Of a stretch of 64,000 bases of DNA, positions 21,904 through 33,334 are shown one piece after another. Origin of the DNA: Dasypus novemcinctus (lineage: Eukaryota > Chordata > Mammalia > Cingulata > Dasypodidae); the NCBI RefSeq assembly GCF_030445035.2, contig NC_080682.1:28316770-28380769 (forward strand), written 5' to 3'. Positions within the stretch are counted from its first letter, which is position 1. Every line of letters starts with the position of its first letter. A model generated the notes under the pieces. That model made no database searches. It was not told the DNA's origin and worked only from the letters and a program-made list of their open reading frames with translations. A program made the translations under genes and the position numbers.

Positions 21904-23150
21904 TCAAGATGGAAGACGTCTGCTGCTCACTCTCGGGGGCCTGTTGTGTCTCTGTGGGCCTCTTCCGGGGCATGCAGTCCAATTGTGGGCCGCTGTCCAG
22001 CACCCTCCAGGCTTTCTGTATTTAACGCCGGAAAGCCCCTCTTTCCCCAAACTTTTCCTCTCTAACTGCTCGTTGGGCCTGCCCTGCGCACCCAACGTAG
22101 TCCCCGCTTCGGTCTCTTTCAACGCTTCTCTTGCCCCCCTACCCTAGATGCCCTGCTCCTCTCCACCACCACTTGCAATACCAGTTGGTCCAACTGCATT
22201 GCTTACGTTCGCTCCTCCGCAGGAGATTATGCCTCCCCCCTCCCCCCTTGCTCCTCGCTAACCAAGAGCCTTCACGACTGCGCCAGGCTCTTGACCGGGG
22301 GCCTCGCAGGGGAGGTGTCTTCTACCCCTGCGAATCGCACTGGCTCCTTCCTCAGCCTCAACGCCTCTTGGCCTACCACCCAATACCGTCCCCCTTCCCT
22401 CTCTCACTCCCTTCTACCGTCCCCCTGTTCCCCTTTGCCCAGCAATTGTTCGCCCCCCCACCTGGCTCTCCGACCTCGCTTGGCCTGAGTGCACCTCAGC
22501 TGTCCGCTGCTATGGAATCCCCCACAACAGTTCCTCCGCTAGCCTTTGGGTCAGCCCCCTTGCCTCTGCAGGAGCCATGCCCAACGCCACCTGGGGATGG
22601 AGGAGAGACCCTCGGCAGCATCTTAGAACAGCCTTTGGTCAACAGTATTTTTACGGTACCTCTGCCTGTTTTGACATTACTGCCTTTCTTTGTCACCCTA
22701 ACTGTACAGTCCAAAACGGCACGTGGTCACTCCCCGTCAACGCCTCCTGGGAAGCGGAGGGGGCTCTCCAACATCTAGTACACAACTCCACCCTCTACCA
22801 GCCACAAATTACCGTTTACCCCCCATGCCTTCCTTACCTGTCTCAATCTAAACAACCTTACCACCTGCAATATTTCTAACTATTGGAGCCCCTTGTATTC
22901 CTACGCTTTCCTAATATTACGCCCTCCAGTTGCTTGGATTCCTATAGAAGTCAACGATTGGGCCGGACCAGTTCTCGATCCACGCCAGTTCTCGCAAACG
23001 TCTCTCACCCCTCACAGCCGCCAGAAGAGAGACTTCGGCCTCTCCACCATCATTGCCCTCGTCTTCGTCAAAGCTCTTGCCGCAGCCACCACGGCCGCAG
23101 TTGCACTCACGCAAACCACCCTCACAGTCGCGCTCTGGCTGTGCTCCTGA
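21896..23150 (+). pseudogene. env: Provirus A env, frameshifted and truncated
   Basis: Starts MPDQDG with a signal peptide ('LLLTLGGLLCLCGPLPGHA'). SU follows in pieces: one frame to 22147, a second to about 22488, back to the first to about 22830, then the third to 23150. Each piece carries N-glycosylation sites (for example NTS, NRT, NAS, NSS, NAT, NCT, NGT, NST), so they are parts of one glycoprotein. At least two shifts fall at C-runs (22135-22140 and about 22820-22826). A furin-type site RQKR (23019-23030) precedes a fusion peptide rich in Ala/Thr/Val. The frame stops about 30 residues later, and the TM core, anchor and tail are absent. Non-functional. Confidence 0.88.
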
Positions 23151-24709
23151 GGTTGATGGAAACTACATTATGGTTTCAAACTCCTGCAGCAGCCAATGAT
23201 GACTCAGTACAGCCAAATGTGTGATGAATATTGCCTCCAGACTGACACTGTTTCATAGTGCCAAAGAGTGCTATGCATCAGACTGGTGGAATACTGGAAA
23301 CTCCTTACCTAGCCTCTCTCTAGGGTCAATGCTATGGCAGAATACTCACTTTGTAAAGGATATCCCAAGTGGAGCAATAATCACCAGAATACTGTGAGTA
23401 AAACTTACACACAAATGACATTATGGCCTGCTCCCATGAAGTGATAATATGTAAGGTATTGCAAACCTAAAGTGTAAATCTATTACTTACAGCTCAAAGA
23501 GAAACTTACGCATTGAGTAGTACATTAGTTAGTATTAAGTACTATACTTATATCCCATTCTAAATATATGTCTGATAATTATGGTAATATCTTTTCTATT
23601 CTAAATCATGTGCAGAAGGACATTAAACATGTTTAAAAGTCCTGATAAACATCATTTTTCTGAATAGTTAATGAATGTGCTTAACCCAAGTCTCTGTCCT
23701 AGTTCTTATTCCAGAACCTGTCCCACTCATACCCTGGAAAGGACCAGCAAATCCACATGCCATCTTACCAGGGTTAAATGTTCTCCCACCAGAAGGGAAA
23801 CAGCAAATGAGGTGGCTAGAACCCACCTCAGCCTAGCCCTATTGAAATGGTCCATGGGCAACCTTTCCTCACTCAGGACCTGAAAACCAGGTTCTAATCA
23901 AAGTTAGCAATAAAATAAGCCAAATTCTCAATTAAAGCCAAAATGTAGAGGACTTTACTCTGTAGTTCTGATCACTCCTACAGCTATTAAATTTAAAGGA
24001 ATGTCGAGGTTGGGGTACTAATTCCAAATGAAGCCAGCTTCTTGAGAAAGAGCCAGCTCACCAGAAGCACCTAACAAAATATATGCATGTCAGTCATTGA
24101 ATGGCCTGAAAAACTTCTGCAAGAGAAAAAGCTAAGTAGCAGCTGTGTCAAGGTCAGCTGTTCCCTTTAACTCCAGTTCAAATGCTTATTGCTAGGGGAT
24201 GGGCAAACCAGACACCTCTTTAAAAAACCTTGTCTCTTTTCATCTTCTTTAACAACTAAAAGGGCAATGCCTCTTCCCATTCTTCTCTCCTACTATAAGA
24301 ACTAAAATTAGCAATTTATACTTAACCCCATTGTCTACTGCAGTTTCTCTCCAGAGTTAACCAACAGCATAAAATAACTCAAGGAAGAATACTCTTTCCA
24401 CCAACTTTGGGAAAATGCAGCCTTGGCAGACAACTAACCTTTTCTATTTCTGTAGACCAGTGTCCTCTTAGTAGAACCAGATATTCTCAAAATTCTAAGT
24501 TTATTTCTTCCAGGATCAACACCTTGTTAGCCATATGAGAACTTCATCCTGCTTCATACAGGATGCCAGATCTGTCTTCCTCCAATCAAAACAGAATAGC
24601 AGGGTTTTACACCTTGTCAAGTAGGGCCTATGACCTCTAACCAAAGAAAGATCATCTCCCTTCAACACCCCTTAAAGATTATAGGTGTAAACTCTCTGAG
24701 GGGGGAGAA
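23151..24709 (+). other. Provirus D interior, 3' part
   Basis: AT-rich sequence resumes abruptly at the end of provirus A. There are scattered short frames (for example 23671-23883) but no recognisable env motif. A polypurine tract (gaggggggagaa) ends it at 24709, directly before D's 3' LTR. Confidence 0.55.
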
Positions 24710-25067
24710 TGAAGCAGGCTAGTAAGATAGGGAATTAATAGATGGATTTGAAACCTGGCAGAAAGTCCATGAGAAAGAACATCAGTAACCCCTTCCCTAC
24801 TCTCTGCTGGCTACTCGCTCCATTTTTCTCTGCCATGTGGCCATGCAAGTAAAACCTGGGGATTTATGACCTATAATAGGAAATTGTAGCTTGTAAATCA
24901 GCCATCTTTATCACTTTTCAGCCATTTCTTCTCTACATGAGACCCCTAATATGTTTTTCTCCCATTTCTCTTCCTTCCCTACCTAAATAAATTACTGGCC
25001 TAACTCACTCAAAGTGCTCTTAAAATTTATTTCTCCAGCATTGTCAAAAAACCTAAATAAAATCTCA
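24710..25067 (+). repeat. Provirus D 3' LTR (internally deleted)
   Basis: Matches D's 5' LTR at both ends (TGAAGCAGG.. and ..cctaaataaaatctca). It lacks about 230 bases of U3, including the TATA region present at 14.2-14.45 kb. Followed by the TATC duplication. Confidence 0.85.
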
Positions 25068-25071
25068 TATC

Positions 25072-25990
25072 TGTTATCTTTATGTAAACTTATTATTGCT
25101 AAACACCTAGATACTAGAGTCAGGGCAGACAAGCTCAGGTACCAGGCACCCTGTCAGTGCAATTTACTTTGGAAAATAAGCTCCCAAATGTAATAGAATT
25201 AGACTCATGTATAATTTCCCTACAAATTTCTCCTGTCCCTTTTATTTGAAACTAAAATTACCGCTATACTTGTATTTCGAAGGTTTAAATCTTCACTCTG
25301 TTCATATGCTGATTGAGCCTTGAATCTGAGCAGAGTTGCAACACCTACTCTCCAGTTTATTGGACATATCCAGGACAATTAACAAAAGACTGTTAATGGA
25401 CAACACCCATCCCCCCAAAAATAGAGTTATCTACAATTGCAAGCAAGACAGTTCCAACAATATTTCTCATGGTATCTAAGCCCCTTCTCAAGTGTCAGAG
25501 TTGACAGCACCATCCAAAATTCTCAAAATTAAGGAATGAACAAATATAGGGGGCAATGTAACTGTGGATTAAAGTAGAATTACTATAATTCTAGCATAGG
25601 TAAAATTTGTACCATAATATAAAAGTGGTGGCCACTGGAGGTTCCAATGAGAGGGGGAGGGAAGAATAGGTATAAAATGGGGATATTTTTGGGACATTGG
25701 AATTATCCTGCCTGACATTGCAATGATGGATACAGGCCATTATTCATTTTGTCATAACTTAGAAAATTGTACAGGGCAAAGTGTAAACCATAATGTAAAC
25801 TATAGTCCATGATTAGTCACAATGTTTTAATATGTGTTCATCAATTGTAACATATGTACCAGACTAATGAAAGACGTTAATGTGAGAAACTGAGGGAGGG
25901 GGAGAGGTTGGGGTATATGTGAATCCCCTGTATTTTTGATGTAAGATTTATGTAATCTAATGATTCTTTAAGAATAAAGACATTTTTTAC
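25072..25990 (+). mobile_element. L1 3'UTR (lineage-specific type)
   Basis: Shares long blocks with 61.24-61.95 kb ('cagagttgcaacac', 'tctacaa(c)tgcaa', 'gtggcatctaagcccc', 'tgggac..ggaattatcctg', 'gtaaactata(g/a)tcca'). Ends with 'aagaataaagacatttttt', a degenerate polyadenylation end. Confidence 0.75.
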
Positions 25991-26099
25991 AAGAATGGAC
26001 AAAAACAAAGCATAATACACCATATATAAGAAGCAAAAGCAATAATTAGAAGGAAATGCATCACTCTGAATAATTAAAACAAAAAAAGGAGAAAAAATC

Positions 26100-28215
26100 A
26101 AATATAAAACCTGCCCTCACAACTTGAAGTACTGAAACAGAAGAGCATAATAATTCCAAACAATGAAGATGGAATGAAATTACAAATATTATAGTGAGAT
26201 CAATGAAATAGAGAAAAAAACACAAGAGGAAAGCTCACTTAAACCAGAAGTTGTTCTTTCTAAAGATGAAAAATATCAACAAAATTTTAGCTAGTCCGAC
26301 AAAAACAAAAAGAGGCAGAAGAGAAATAATTAACATTGGAAATGAAAGGAAGGGCTTTATCATACACTCCACTCTAATAAAATAGAGCTTATAAGAGGAA
26401 AAATAAATGAAGAATTGCATCCCAAGAAAGTAGATAACCTAGATGAAATTGGCAAATTATTCACACTCTCTCAAGAAGGAATAGAAGATTTCAGTAGCTT
26501 TAAAAATATCGAGATGAAATCAGTAACATTCCAATGAGAAAATTCACAGCAACTGATGGGTTCAATGAAAATTTCATTAAACTTGACAAACACCTATCTT
26601 GCTCTCTTCCTCCAAAAAAATGAATTAGGAGTCATACTTCCTTACTCATTCTATAATCTGAGCCTCACTCAAGTACCAAAACCAGATAAAGACACCACAA
26701 AAGAATTATGGAGTAATATCCCTTATGAATATTGATGCAAAAATAAACAAACTCTAGCATACATAATCCAACAGTAGGTAAATTAAAATATTTATACACC
26801 ATAACCGAGATTTATCCCAGTAAGCCTTGGTTAAAAATAAGAAAATCAATTAATGTAATACACCATATATTAATAAAGTAAAACAAATAAAAACATGACC
26901 ATCTAAATTGATGCAAAAAAGTCATTTGGCAAAATTCAGCACCTGTCTTTTAAAATTATCATAGAACTAGGGTAGTAGGAAATTAACTCAAAATGATAAA
27001 GGTCATATATGAAAACCCTATAATTAACATCATATTCAGGGACTAATGTTTCCACTATTACCAATATAATTCATCTTTGTAGTGTCAAATATTATTACAG
27101 TACCAATTCTACCCAACAAGACTTACATATTAAAAGAAATATCAATCCAATTTTGAAGGGATATCTTAGTAGAAATGGAAAAGCCAATCAACAATTTTTT
27201 TATGGAATAGTGAATGCCCAAGTATCCAAAATCAATGTATTAGTCAGCAAAAGGGGTGTTGATGCAAAGTACCAGAAATCTGTTGGCTTTTATAAAGGTT
27301 ATTTATTTAGGGTAGAAGCTTACAGTTACAAGGCCCTAAAGGTCCAACTCAAGGTGCCATAACAGGTACTTCCTCACTAAAATCTGTTGCCATGTGTTGA
27401 AGTAAGATGGCAGGTGATGTCTTCTAGGGTTCAGCCTTCCTTTCTCCTCTTAAGGCTCCATGCACCCATCTTGTTCTGATCTCATCTGCAGGCTGGTGGT
27501 CTTATTTCTTTCTGGGCTCAGCTACTCTGTTCTCTTCACAAGGTCAGCTATAAACTATGAGGCAAATAGCTTATCTTTCTTTCCAGGGCTACAGGATCAA
27601 AGCTGACAAGTGCTCTCCTCTTCTGCATCTATGGAGCTCTCTCTACTCCTCTATGTTCTTCTCCTGTATATCACTTCTGTGTTCTCCTTGACTGCATGTC
27701 CATAAAGTGGGTGGGGACTCAAACTGAGTCACCCTAGTGGTGTGGATGAGTCAAAGCCCTAATATTAACATAATTTAATCAAAGGCATCTCAGCTGAATC
27801 TAATACAATCAAAGGTTACCATGCCCAGTGAACAGACAAGTTTACACACATAATTTATATCTCTTTTTGGAATTCATAAATAATATCAAGCTACCACAAT
27901 CATCTTGAAAACAAAGAAGGATTTTGAAACCCTAATACTTTCTATTTTTAAAACCTATTACAAGGCTACAGTAATCAAAACATATTACACTGGTAGGGAC
28001 AGACATAAATACCAATGGAATGTCACTGAGTTCAGAAATAAACCTTCCTGTCTATGCAAAATTTATTTTTGAAAGTGATGCCATGCCCATTCAATGATGA
28101 AAGAACTGTTTCTTCAAAACATGGTTTTGGAAAAACTGGACAGCTATATGCAAATTAATGAATGTGGCCCCAATTTCTCACCATATATAACTATTCACTA
28201 AAAATGGACTAAATA
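26100..28215 (+). mobile_element. L1 ORF2 remnant, interrupted by a MaLR-like LTR
   Basis: Degenerate L1 reverse transcriptase sequence. 26.4-27.2 kb covers the finger/palm area ('accagataaagacaccacaa', 'caaaaataaacaaactcta'). It continues after the LTR K1 at 27.9-28.2 kb with the thumb/C-terminal region ('gctacagtaatcaaaaca'). Many stops. The DAS SINE at 28216 ends it. Confidence 0.75.
27236..27898 (-). mobile_element. LTR K1, MaLR/ERVL-like, solo
   Basis: 663 bp beginning TGTATTAGTCAGC and ending GCTACCACA on the plus strand (the element itself points minus). Flanked by atcaa (27231-27235) and atcat (27899-27903), a 5-bp duplication typical of class III ERVs. Related to K2 at 40.0-40.5 kb. 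The exact subfamily is not known to me. Confidence 0.7.
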
Positions 28216-28500
28216 GGGAAGCAGACTTGGCCCAGTGGTTAGAGCATCCGCCTACCACATGGGAGGTTCACAGTTCAAATCCCGGGCCTCCTTGACCCGT
28301 GTGGAGGTGGCCCATGCACAGTGCTGATGCACACAAGGAGTGCCCTGCCACACAGGGGTGTCCCCCACATAAGGGAGCCCCACGTGCAAGGAGAGCACCC
28401 CCTACAGAGAGCCACCTAGTGCGAAAGAAAGTGCAGTCTGTCCAGGAATGGCACTGACATGACAAGATGACGCAACAATATGAGGATAAGAACCAAAAGT
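28216..28500 (+). mobile_element. DAS-type SINE
   Basis: Begins GGGAAGCAGACTTGGCCCAG with a tRNA-like head containing A box (TGGCCCAGTGGTTAG) and B box (GTTCAAATCCC). The body reads 'gcctccttgacccgtgtgga', 'tgccctgccacacaggggtg' and 'gcgaaagaaagtgcag'. This matches the abundant armadillo DAS SINE closely and is the best taxonomic clue in the window. Confidence 0.88.
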
Positions 28501-28829
28501 ATAAAAACTATTTGGGACTGAATTATGTACTACAAAAAAATAATGTTCTGAAACTTAAGCCATTCCAAAATAATTGGACAATGATGATGCTATTTTTAGT
28601 TAAGATGTGATGAACTGAATCCATTTGAGTTGTGATACATTTCTCCTGTTTTTTATAAGCAGAATGAAATTCAGATTAGGAAGGAAAAGACAGAAGTTGG
28701 AAATCAATGGATTCAGAGTAGAAATGAAAATGACATCACAATATATTTTCATTTGACAGAAAAGTCAGGGACAAAGAATGACTACCAGCCAGACCTAGAA
28801 CACCACAGTCTTTGAGGAGAAATAAACAG

Positions 28830-29510
28830 CTTCTGGTTTTGTTAACTTTCTATATTGTTTTTTAATTCTCAAATCCATTTATTTGTACCCTAGTCTTTGT
28901 TATTTTTTACCTTATGCTTGAATTGGGATTAGTTGTTTGTGTGTGTGTGTGTAGTTCCTCCAACTATGCAGTTAGTTCTTTAATTTTAGCTTTTTCATTT
29001 ATTTTATTGTAAGCATTTATGACTATAAATTTCCCTCTCAACACTGCCTTTGCTCCCTCTCATAGATTTTGATATGTTATGTCCTTGTTTCCATTTCTCA
29101 TGAGCTATTTAATAATTTCCATTGCAATTTCTTCTTTGAACCACTGATGATGTAAGACTGTGTTTCTTAATGACTGTATTTTTTTAATTTTCCAGTTTTA
29201 GATTGTTAGACTGATTCCATTTTGTCCAGGTAAGATGCTATATATAATTCAAACTTTCTTGATTTATTGAGACTTGTTTTCCACACAATATATGGTATTT
29301 CCTGAATAATAATCAATGCTCAGTTGAGAAGAATGTATATCATCATGTTTGGGAAAGCAATGATCTATATATCTGTTTGGTCTACTTTGTGTATTATATG
29401 ATTAAGTTCTGTTGTCTTATTAATCCTCTAAATGCTTTATCTATTGATGAGATTTGTGTATTGAAATTTCCAACTATTATTGTAGGTATGTCTTTTTCTT
29501 CCTTTAGTTT
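28830..29510 (-). mobile_element. Old L1 ORF2 fragment, antisense
   Basis: Antisense L1 (for example 'tagattttgatatgttatg', 'tttgaaccactgatgatgta', 'ttgtccaggtaagatgctat'), truncated and full of stops. Contains a short GT repeat at 28937-28951. Confidence 0.7.
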
Positions 29511-30941
29511 ATCCAGACTTCAGGACTAAAAGAAGGATGATTTATTAGGTTAGAGTTAGTCATAGCTTAAGTTTGTCAAATTTCTCATTACCTTGGATCA
29601 AGTTAAACTTAGGGGAAGCAAATTTTTAAAAATTTAGAATATGATTTGTAGACCTTGGCATAACAATAAAAAATATGCTGTCCTTTTGAGTCTGAGAAAT
29701 CTTATTCCTTTTATTTTCTGAGGTGACTCACAAAGGAACAATTTTGTTAAGGTCAATTGTTCCCCAAATTGGCCACTGAAAGGCCAGTTTATCTTGGATG
29801 AAGTTATGCCTTTTAGAAAGTCACTTTTAACATTGTATTGTCATAAGAATACATAAAGAACAAGTTTTTTTTTTTCTGAAGGAGGTTTTATTTTAGAGCA
29901 CCCTAATATAGCAAGCAATATTCTGTCAAATGATATCACTCATCCACCTCTTGTCTCAGTCTCTATAACTGTCATTTGGCCACTGCAAAAAGAAATTCAA
30001 CCCTCTGTATTCCAGCATGTGGAAGAGTAGAGAGAATGCTCTATCTGAATCAAAGACAAGCTCTAAGGACAAATTCATCACAGAATGAGAACAATGTCCT
30101 ATTATTTTAGTAACTCACAGCAAAACTTTCCAAGTGCATACTGGTATGGTGAGAACCATTGGCTATATTTCTTTGGTTTTAAAGTGATTTCCTTGAGCAG
30201 AAGCAATGTTGTGGAAGACCATGGTGGTGGTTGTGTCATTCTATAATGCATACATACGGTAGTTTTGGAAAAACATTGTGCTTATAGAATGTAAATCAGG
30301 ATTTAGAAGAAGAATCTTTTTCATTAAGAAAAAGATGTTACCCCTTCCATAATGAACATTGTCCAGTATGATCAGCCTGCCATCAGGTAAGTGGGTGAAC
30401 ACTTAGCAGAATGACCATATCAGGGACTAAATGTTGGACTCTGTGGGTGACATATTGGATATTACCAATGGCTCTCAGGATGCTCTTGGTGAGTAGAAGT
30501 CCATGACAATGAAACCATGCATAACCTGCATCCAACCTACCGTCACACTTTGTTCCTGAGCCCTTTGGGCAATCACTGGGGAAAAGGATGTCTGGTATTA
30601 ATAGTATAGGTCATCCTATCCACTTGATTATAAACATGTTCTCTCTTAAATAAACATTCTGGTGAGAATTTATGTGGGACACAAATATATTCTTCTTTCA
30701 CCAATTCAGAAAGTTCTATCTACACACCTCTCCCCAAGAATAGTTCCATATTTTCCATTTTCCTTTTAAATACTTAAAACACAAACAAACTACTGGGCAC
30801 AGCCCATGAATTTGTATACAATGCACATCTGGCAATTTCTTCTTCTAAGAAAATAAACTATGAGGTAAACTGCTAGAAGTTCTGGACTATGTGAGGAATA
30901 TCCTGCACAACATTCCTATATTAATATCCCAGGAAGGGGCT
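29511..30941. other. Unassigned DNA before provirus E
   Basis: I recognise no repeat family or gene. A 52-codon minus-strand stretch without stops (about 30400 down to 30247) is noted in the findings. A 12-base T-run lies near 29866-29877. Confidence 0.4.
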
Positions 30942-30945
30942 ATAG

Positions 30946-31298
30946 TGATATAGACTGTGAGTTTATACAAGCTTCAAGCATGCATAGTTTTCTAAGAGCC
31001 AATTTAGTGATATAGGCTCTGTGTGAGTTCAGGAAGCTTGTGGGAAGATGTGGGCCATATGTACATTCAAGCTTACCTGGGGTGCTAAAAACCCCATGCA
31101 CTAAGAGACTGAAACCTGATCTAACGAAGAAAGTTATTTTTCACACCAAAGGCATCACTTGACCCCTGCTCCTAGAAGCCCAGTTGAGAGGCAGAAGTCT
31201 GCTGTGTCCAGCCAGTAATAATGAAGCTTCCTTCTCAGAGAATTCCTGCATCCTAGCCTTCAATATGTGATCACTGAATCTTCCCAACTTCTACTACA
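30946..31298 (+). repeat. Provirus E 5' LTR
   Basis: 353 bp, TG..CA. Matches the 3' LTR (39863-40726 minus K2) with many substitutions, so the insertion is old. Confidence 0.88.
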
Positions 31299-31303
31299 TT
31301 TCT

Positions 31304-31321
31304 TGGGGGCTTATCCAGGAT
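31304..31321 (+). promoter_or_regulatory. Provirus E primer-binding site (tRNA-Pro-like)
   Basis: TGGGGGCTTATCCAGGAT, five bases after the LTR. It differs from the common gammaretroviral tRNA-Pro site by transitions at CpG positions. Confidence 0.8.
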
Positions 31322-33334
31322 TGCTGTGAAGACTAGAGGTGGCAAGAGTTGACTGTCCCTCTTGGAAACCTCTGAGGAAGCCAGGAGGGCCCAGGTGAAC
31401 CCCAGCCCAGGGCACCTCTGGGCCCCTTTAGTCCAGAAAGTGGATGTGGACTCCACCGGAGGCCTTCCCAGAAGAAACTGGAAGTTCCATAGGGTTTAAA
31501 AGGAGACCCCAAGAATGAAACAAAGCTCCCCACACTAGATAGGTAAAAACCTCAGGGGCATACAGCAGGGAAAGCTTAAAGCTGAAAGTTGGAAGGGGAG
31601 TCTGATCACCTCCCAAAAGAAGACACTGGTACTCCCAAGGAGAAGGAAGGAGGCCATCTTCTCTAGGTCTGAGAAAGGATAGGAAAATGGGTGACTGTGT
31701 ACATGTTAGTGTGGTGACTTACTGAGATGCAGAGACAGACTTCTGCAGGGCTAGAATGGAGACCTGATGCATGGTTCTGTGGTGACCTCATCTGGTCAAG
31801 GGCAGTGAAGGCACCCTCCAGGGCCCTTCATCCTAGTCTGGTGTTTATACCGACCTGCTAAGGCTAAGAGGCACCATAAGTTCCCATGAGGGACATGACC
31901 AGAAATGGATGAAGTGAAAGATTGAGTGAGTGTCATGCAGTGCTGAAACAGGGTGGAAACATGGGGAACGCACAAAGTAGGGCTCCACTAGGTAGTATGA
32001 TATAAAAATTTTCCCAGGAATTCCATGGATATGTACATGGCATAAAGTTTCAGCCAGGAAAGCTTAGAATGCTTTGGAAATTACAATGTTATCCATAAAG
32101 TCCACAAAGTGGTAACCAGAAAACTAGGGCACCCTGACCATTTCCATACATCAATGCCTAGCCGGACACTGTGAGTCAAAATCTGTGCTGGTTAAGGATG
32201 TGTGCAACTAAGGAAGCCAGGATTTGCCTGATAGAAAAACCTGGAGATGCTGTCAAAGGAACCAGTCCAAGCAAACACCCTGCAAAGGGTCCAGAAAAAG
32301 TGAGGTAAAAATCTGGTTCTGAAACTCCCATTCTAGAAGAGCCAGATGAAAATGACCTCCCTCCATCTTATGCAGTTGCTCCTTTTGTGCCAGTGCTGAG
32401 GAGTGGGGATGAGCTATATCTGCCACCATCCTTCCTGAGCAGCAAGACCTCACTCCCCCTGTAGCCACTCCCACAGTCATTCCCAGAGCCAGTTCTGCAG
32501 CCACTTTCTCCAAGCAACATGACCCAGCCACCCACACAGCCATTTCCACAGCCATTCCAGGAGACAGTTCTTCCACCATTTTCTCCAAGCAACACAGCCT
32601 CTTCACCTCCACAACCACTGTCTCCACCAATCTTAGCCCCCGGCAGCATACTGCCAACCATCAGTCAAAAAAGACTCCATGAAAAATGACAGCTCAGAAC
32701 ATGGGGACCCGCAGGGACAGGTGGAGCAGGGATAAAGGGCGCCCTACAGCTACCTCTCTGTGAAGCCTGAGTCCTAATTTGCTATGATGCTGATGGCCAG
32801 ATTCAAGGAGGAAACTGAATGTTCTTTACCAAAGCTTCACTACCACTGACGTTTTTACCTGGAAGTCACACCCCACCATACTCAGAGAAGCCTCAGGCCA
32901 TGACAGACTTCTTCCACTCCATTATACAAACCCACAAAACCACCCAGGCTGACTGTAAACAACTCCTCATGGCCTTACTTAATTTTGACGAGAGTCACAC
33001 AAGGGGCTCTAATCTGGCTCAAAGAGCACTCACCTGAGGGAACCCTGAACAGTGACCAATATACCTGCACACAGTTCCCAGACAAGGACCCACAATGGGA
33101 TCCCAGTGACAAGACTGGACTCAACTGACGAAACTTTCCATAGGGCCTTACTTGAAGGGTTCAGATCTGGGAGATAAAAGACAGGAAACATTGCAAAAAA
33201 CATCCAAGTCCTATAGACTCTCAATGAAAAGTCCAGTTCAATTCTACAAGCCACTGTGAGAGGCATTTTGTGTATACACACCATTTAACCCAGACACTCC
33301 TGAAAGCCAAATAATAGTCAATGCAGCATTCATT

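Larger units (their letters stand above)
16722..23150 (+). mobile_element. Provirus A: class II (betaretrovirus-like) ERV, 3' end missing
   Basis: It consists of a 305-bp 5' LTR, a tRNA-Lys primer site, gag, pro, pol and env in order, in three frames as in betaretroviruses (gag, then -1, then -1). The GC-rich, CpG-retaining composition contrasts sharply with the AT-rich flanks. Gag and the RNase H-integrase half of pol are open. The element stops just after the fusion peptide of TM (about 23150). No copy of the LTR is found downstream, so the rest of TM and the 3' LTR are lost. It lies inside provirus D. Confidence 0.92.
7460..25067 (+). mobile_element. Provirus D: class I-like ERV, host of two nested ERVs
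   Basis: The LTR starts with TGAAGCAGGCTAG at 7460 and again at 24710. The 3' copy ends in ..ATCTCA at 25067. The 4-bp target duplication TATC is seen at 7456-7459 and 25068-25071, as expected for gammaretrovirus-like integration. A polypurine tract (gaggggggagaa) ends at 24709, just before the 3' LTR. The 5' LTR is split by provirus B after 45 bases and resumes at 14179. The interior is split by provirus A. D's own coding sequence is decayed and I could not assign gag, pol or env with confidence. Confidence 0.85.

Noticed and set aside
22131-22778. 216-codon Pro/Leu-rich frame over env
   Set aside because: The glycosylation sites and Cys pattern of SU follow the other two frames here; this frame is a by-product of GC-rich sequence.
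28937-28951. Short GT repeat and other microsatellites as regulatory arrays
   Set aside because: Short simple repeats within L1 debris; no further support.
32253-32661. Minus-strand Val/Gly/Cys-rich frames of 97-134 codons
   Set aside because: They are opposite the Pro-rich linker of provirus E gag; complement of CCN-rich codons gives such composition.
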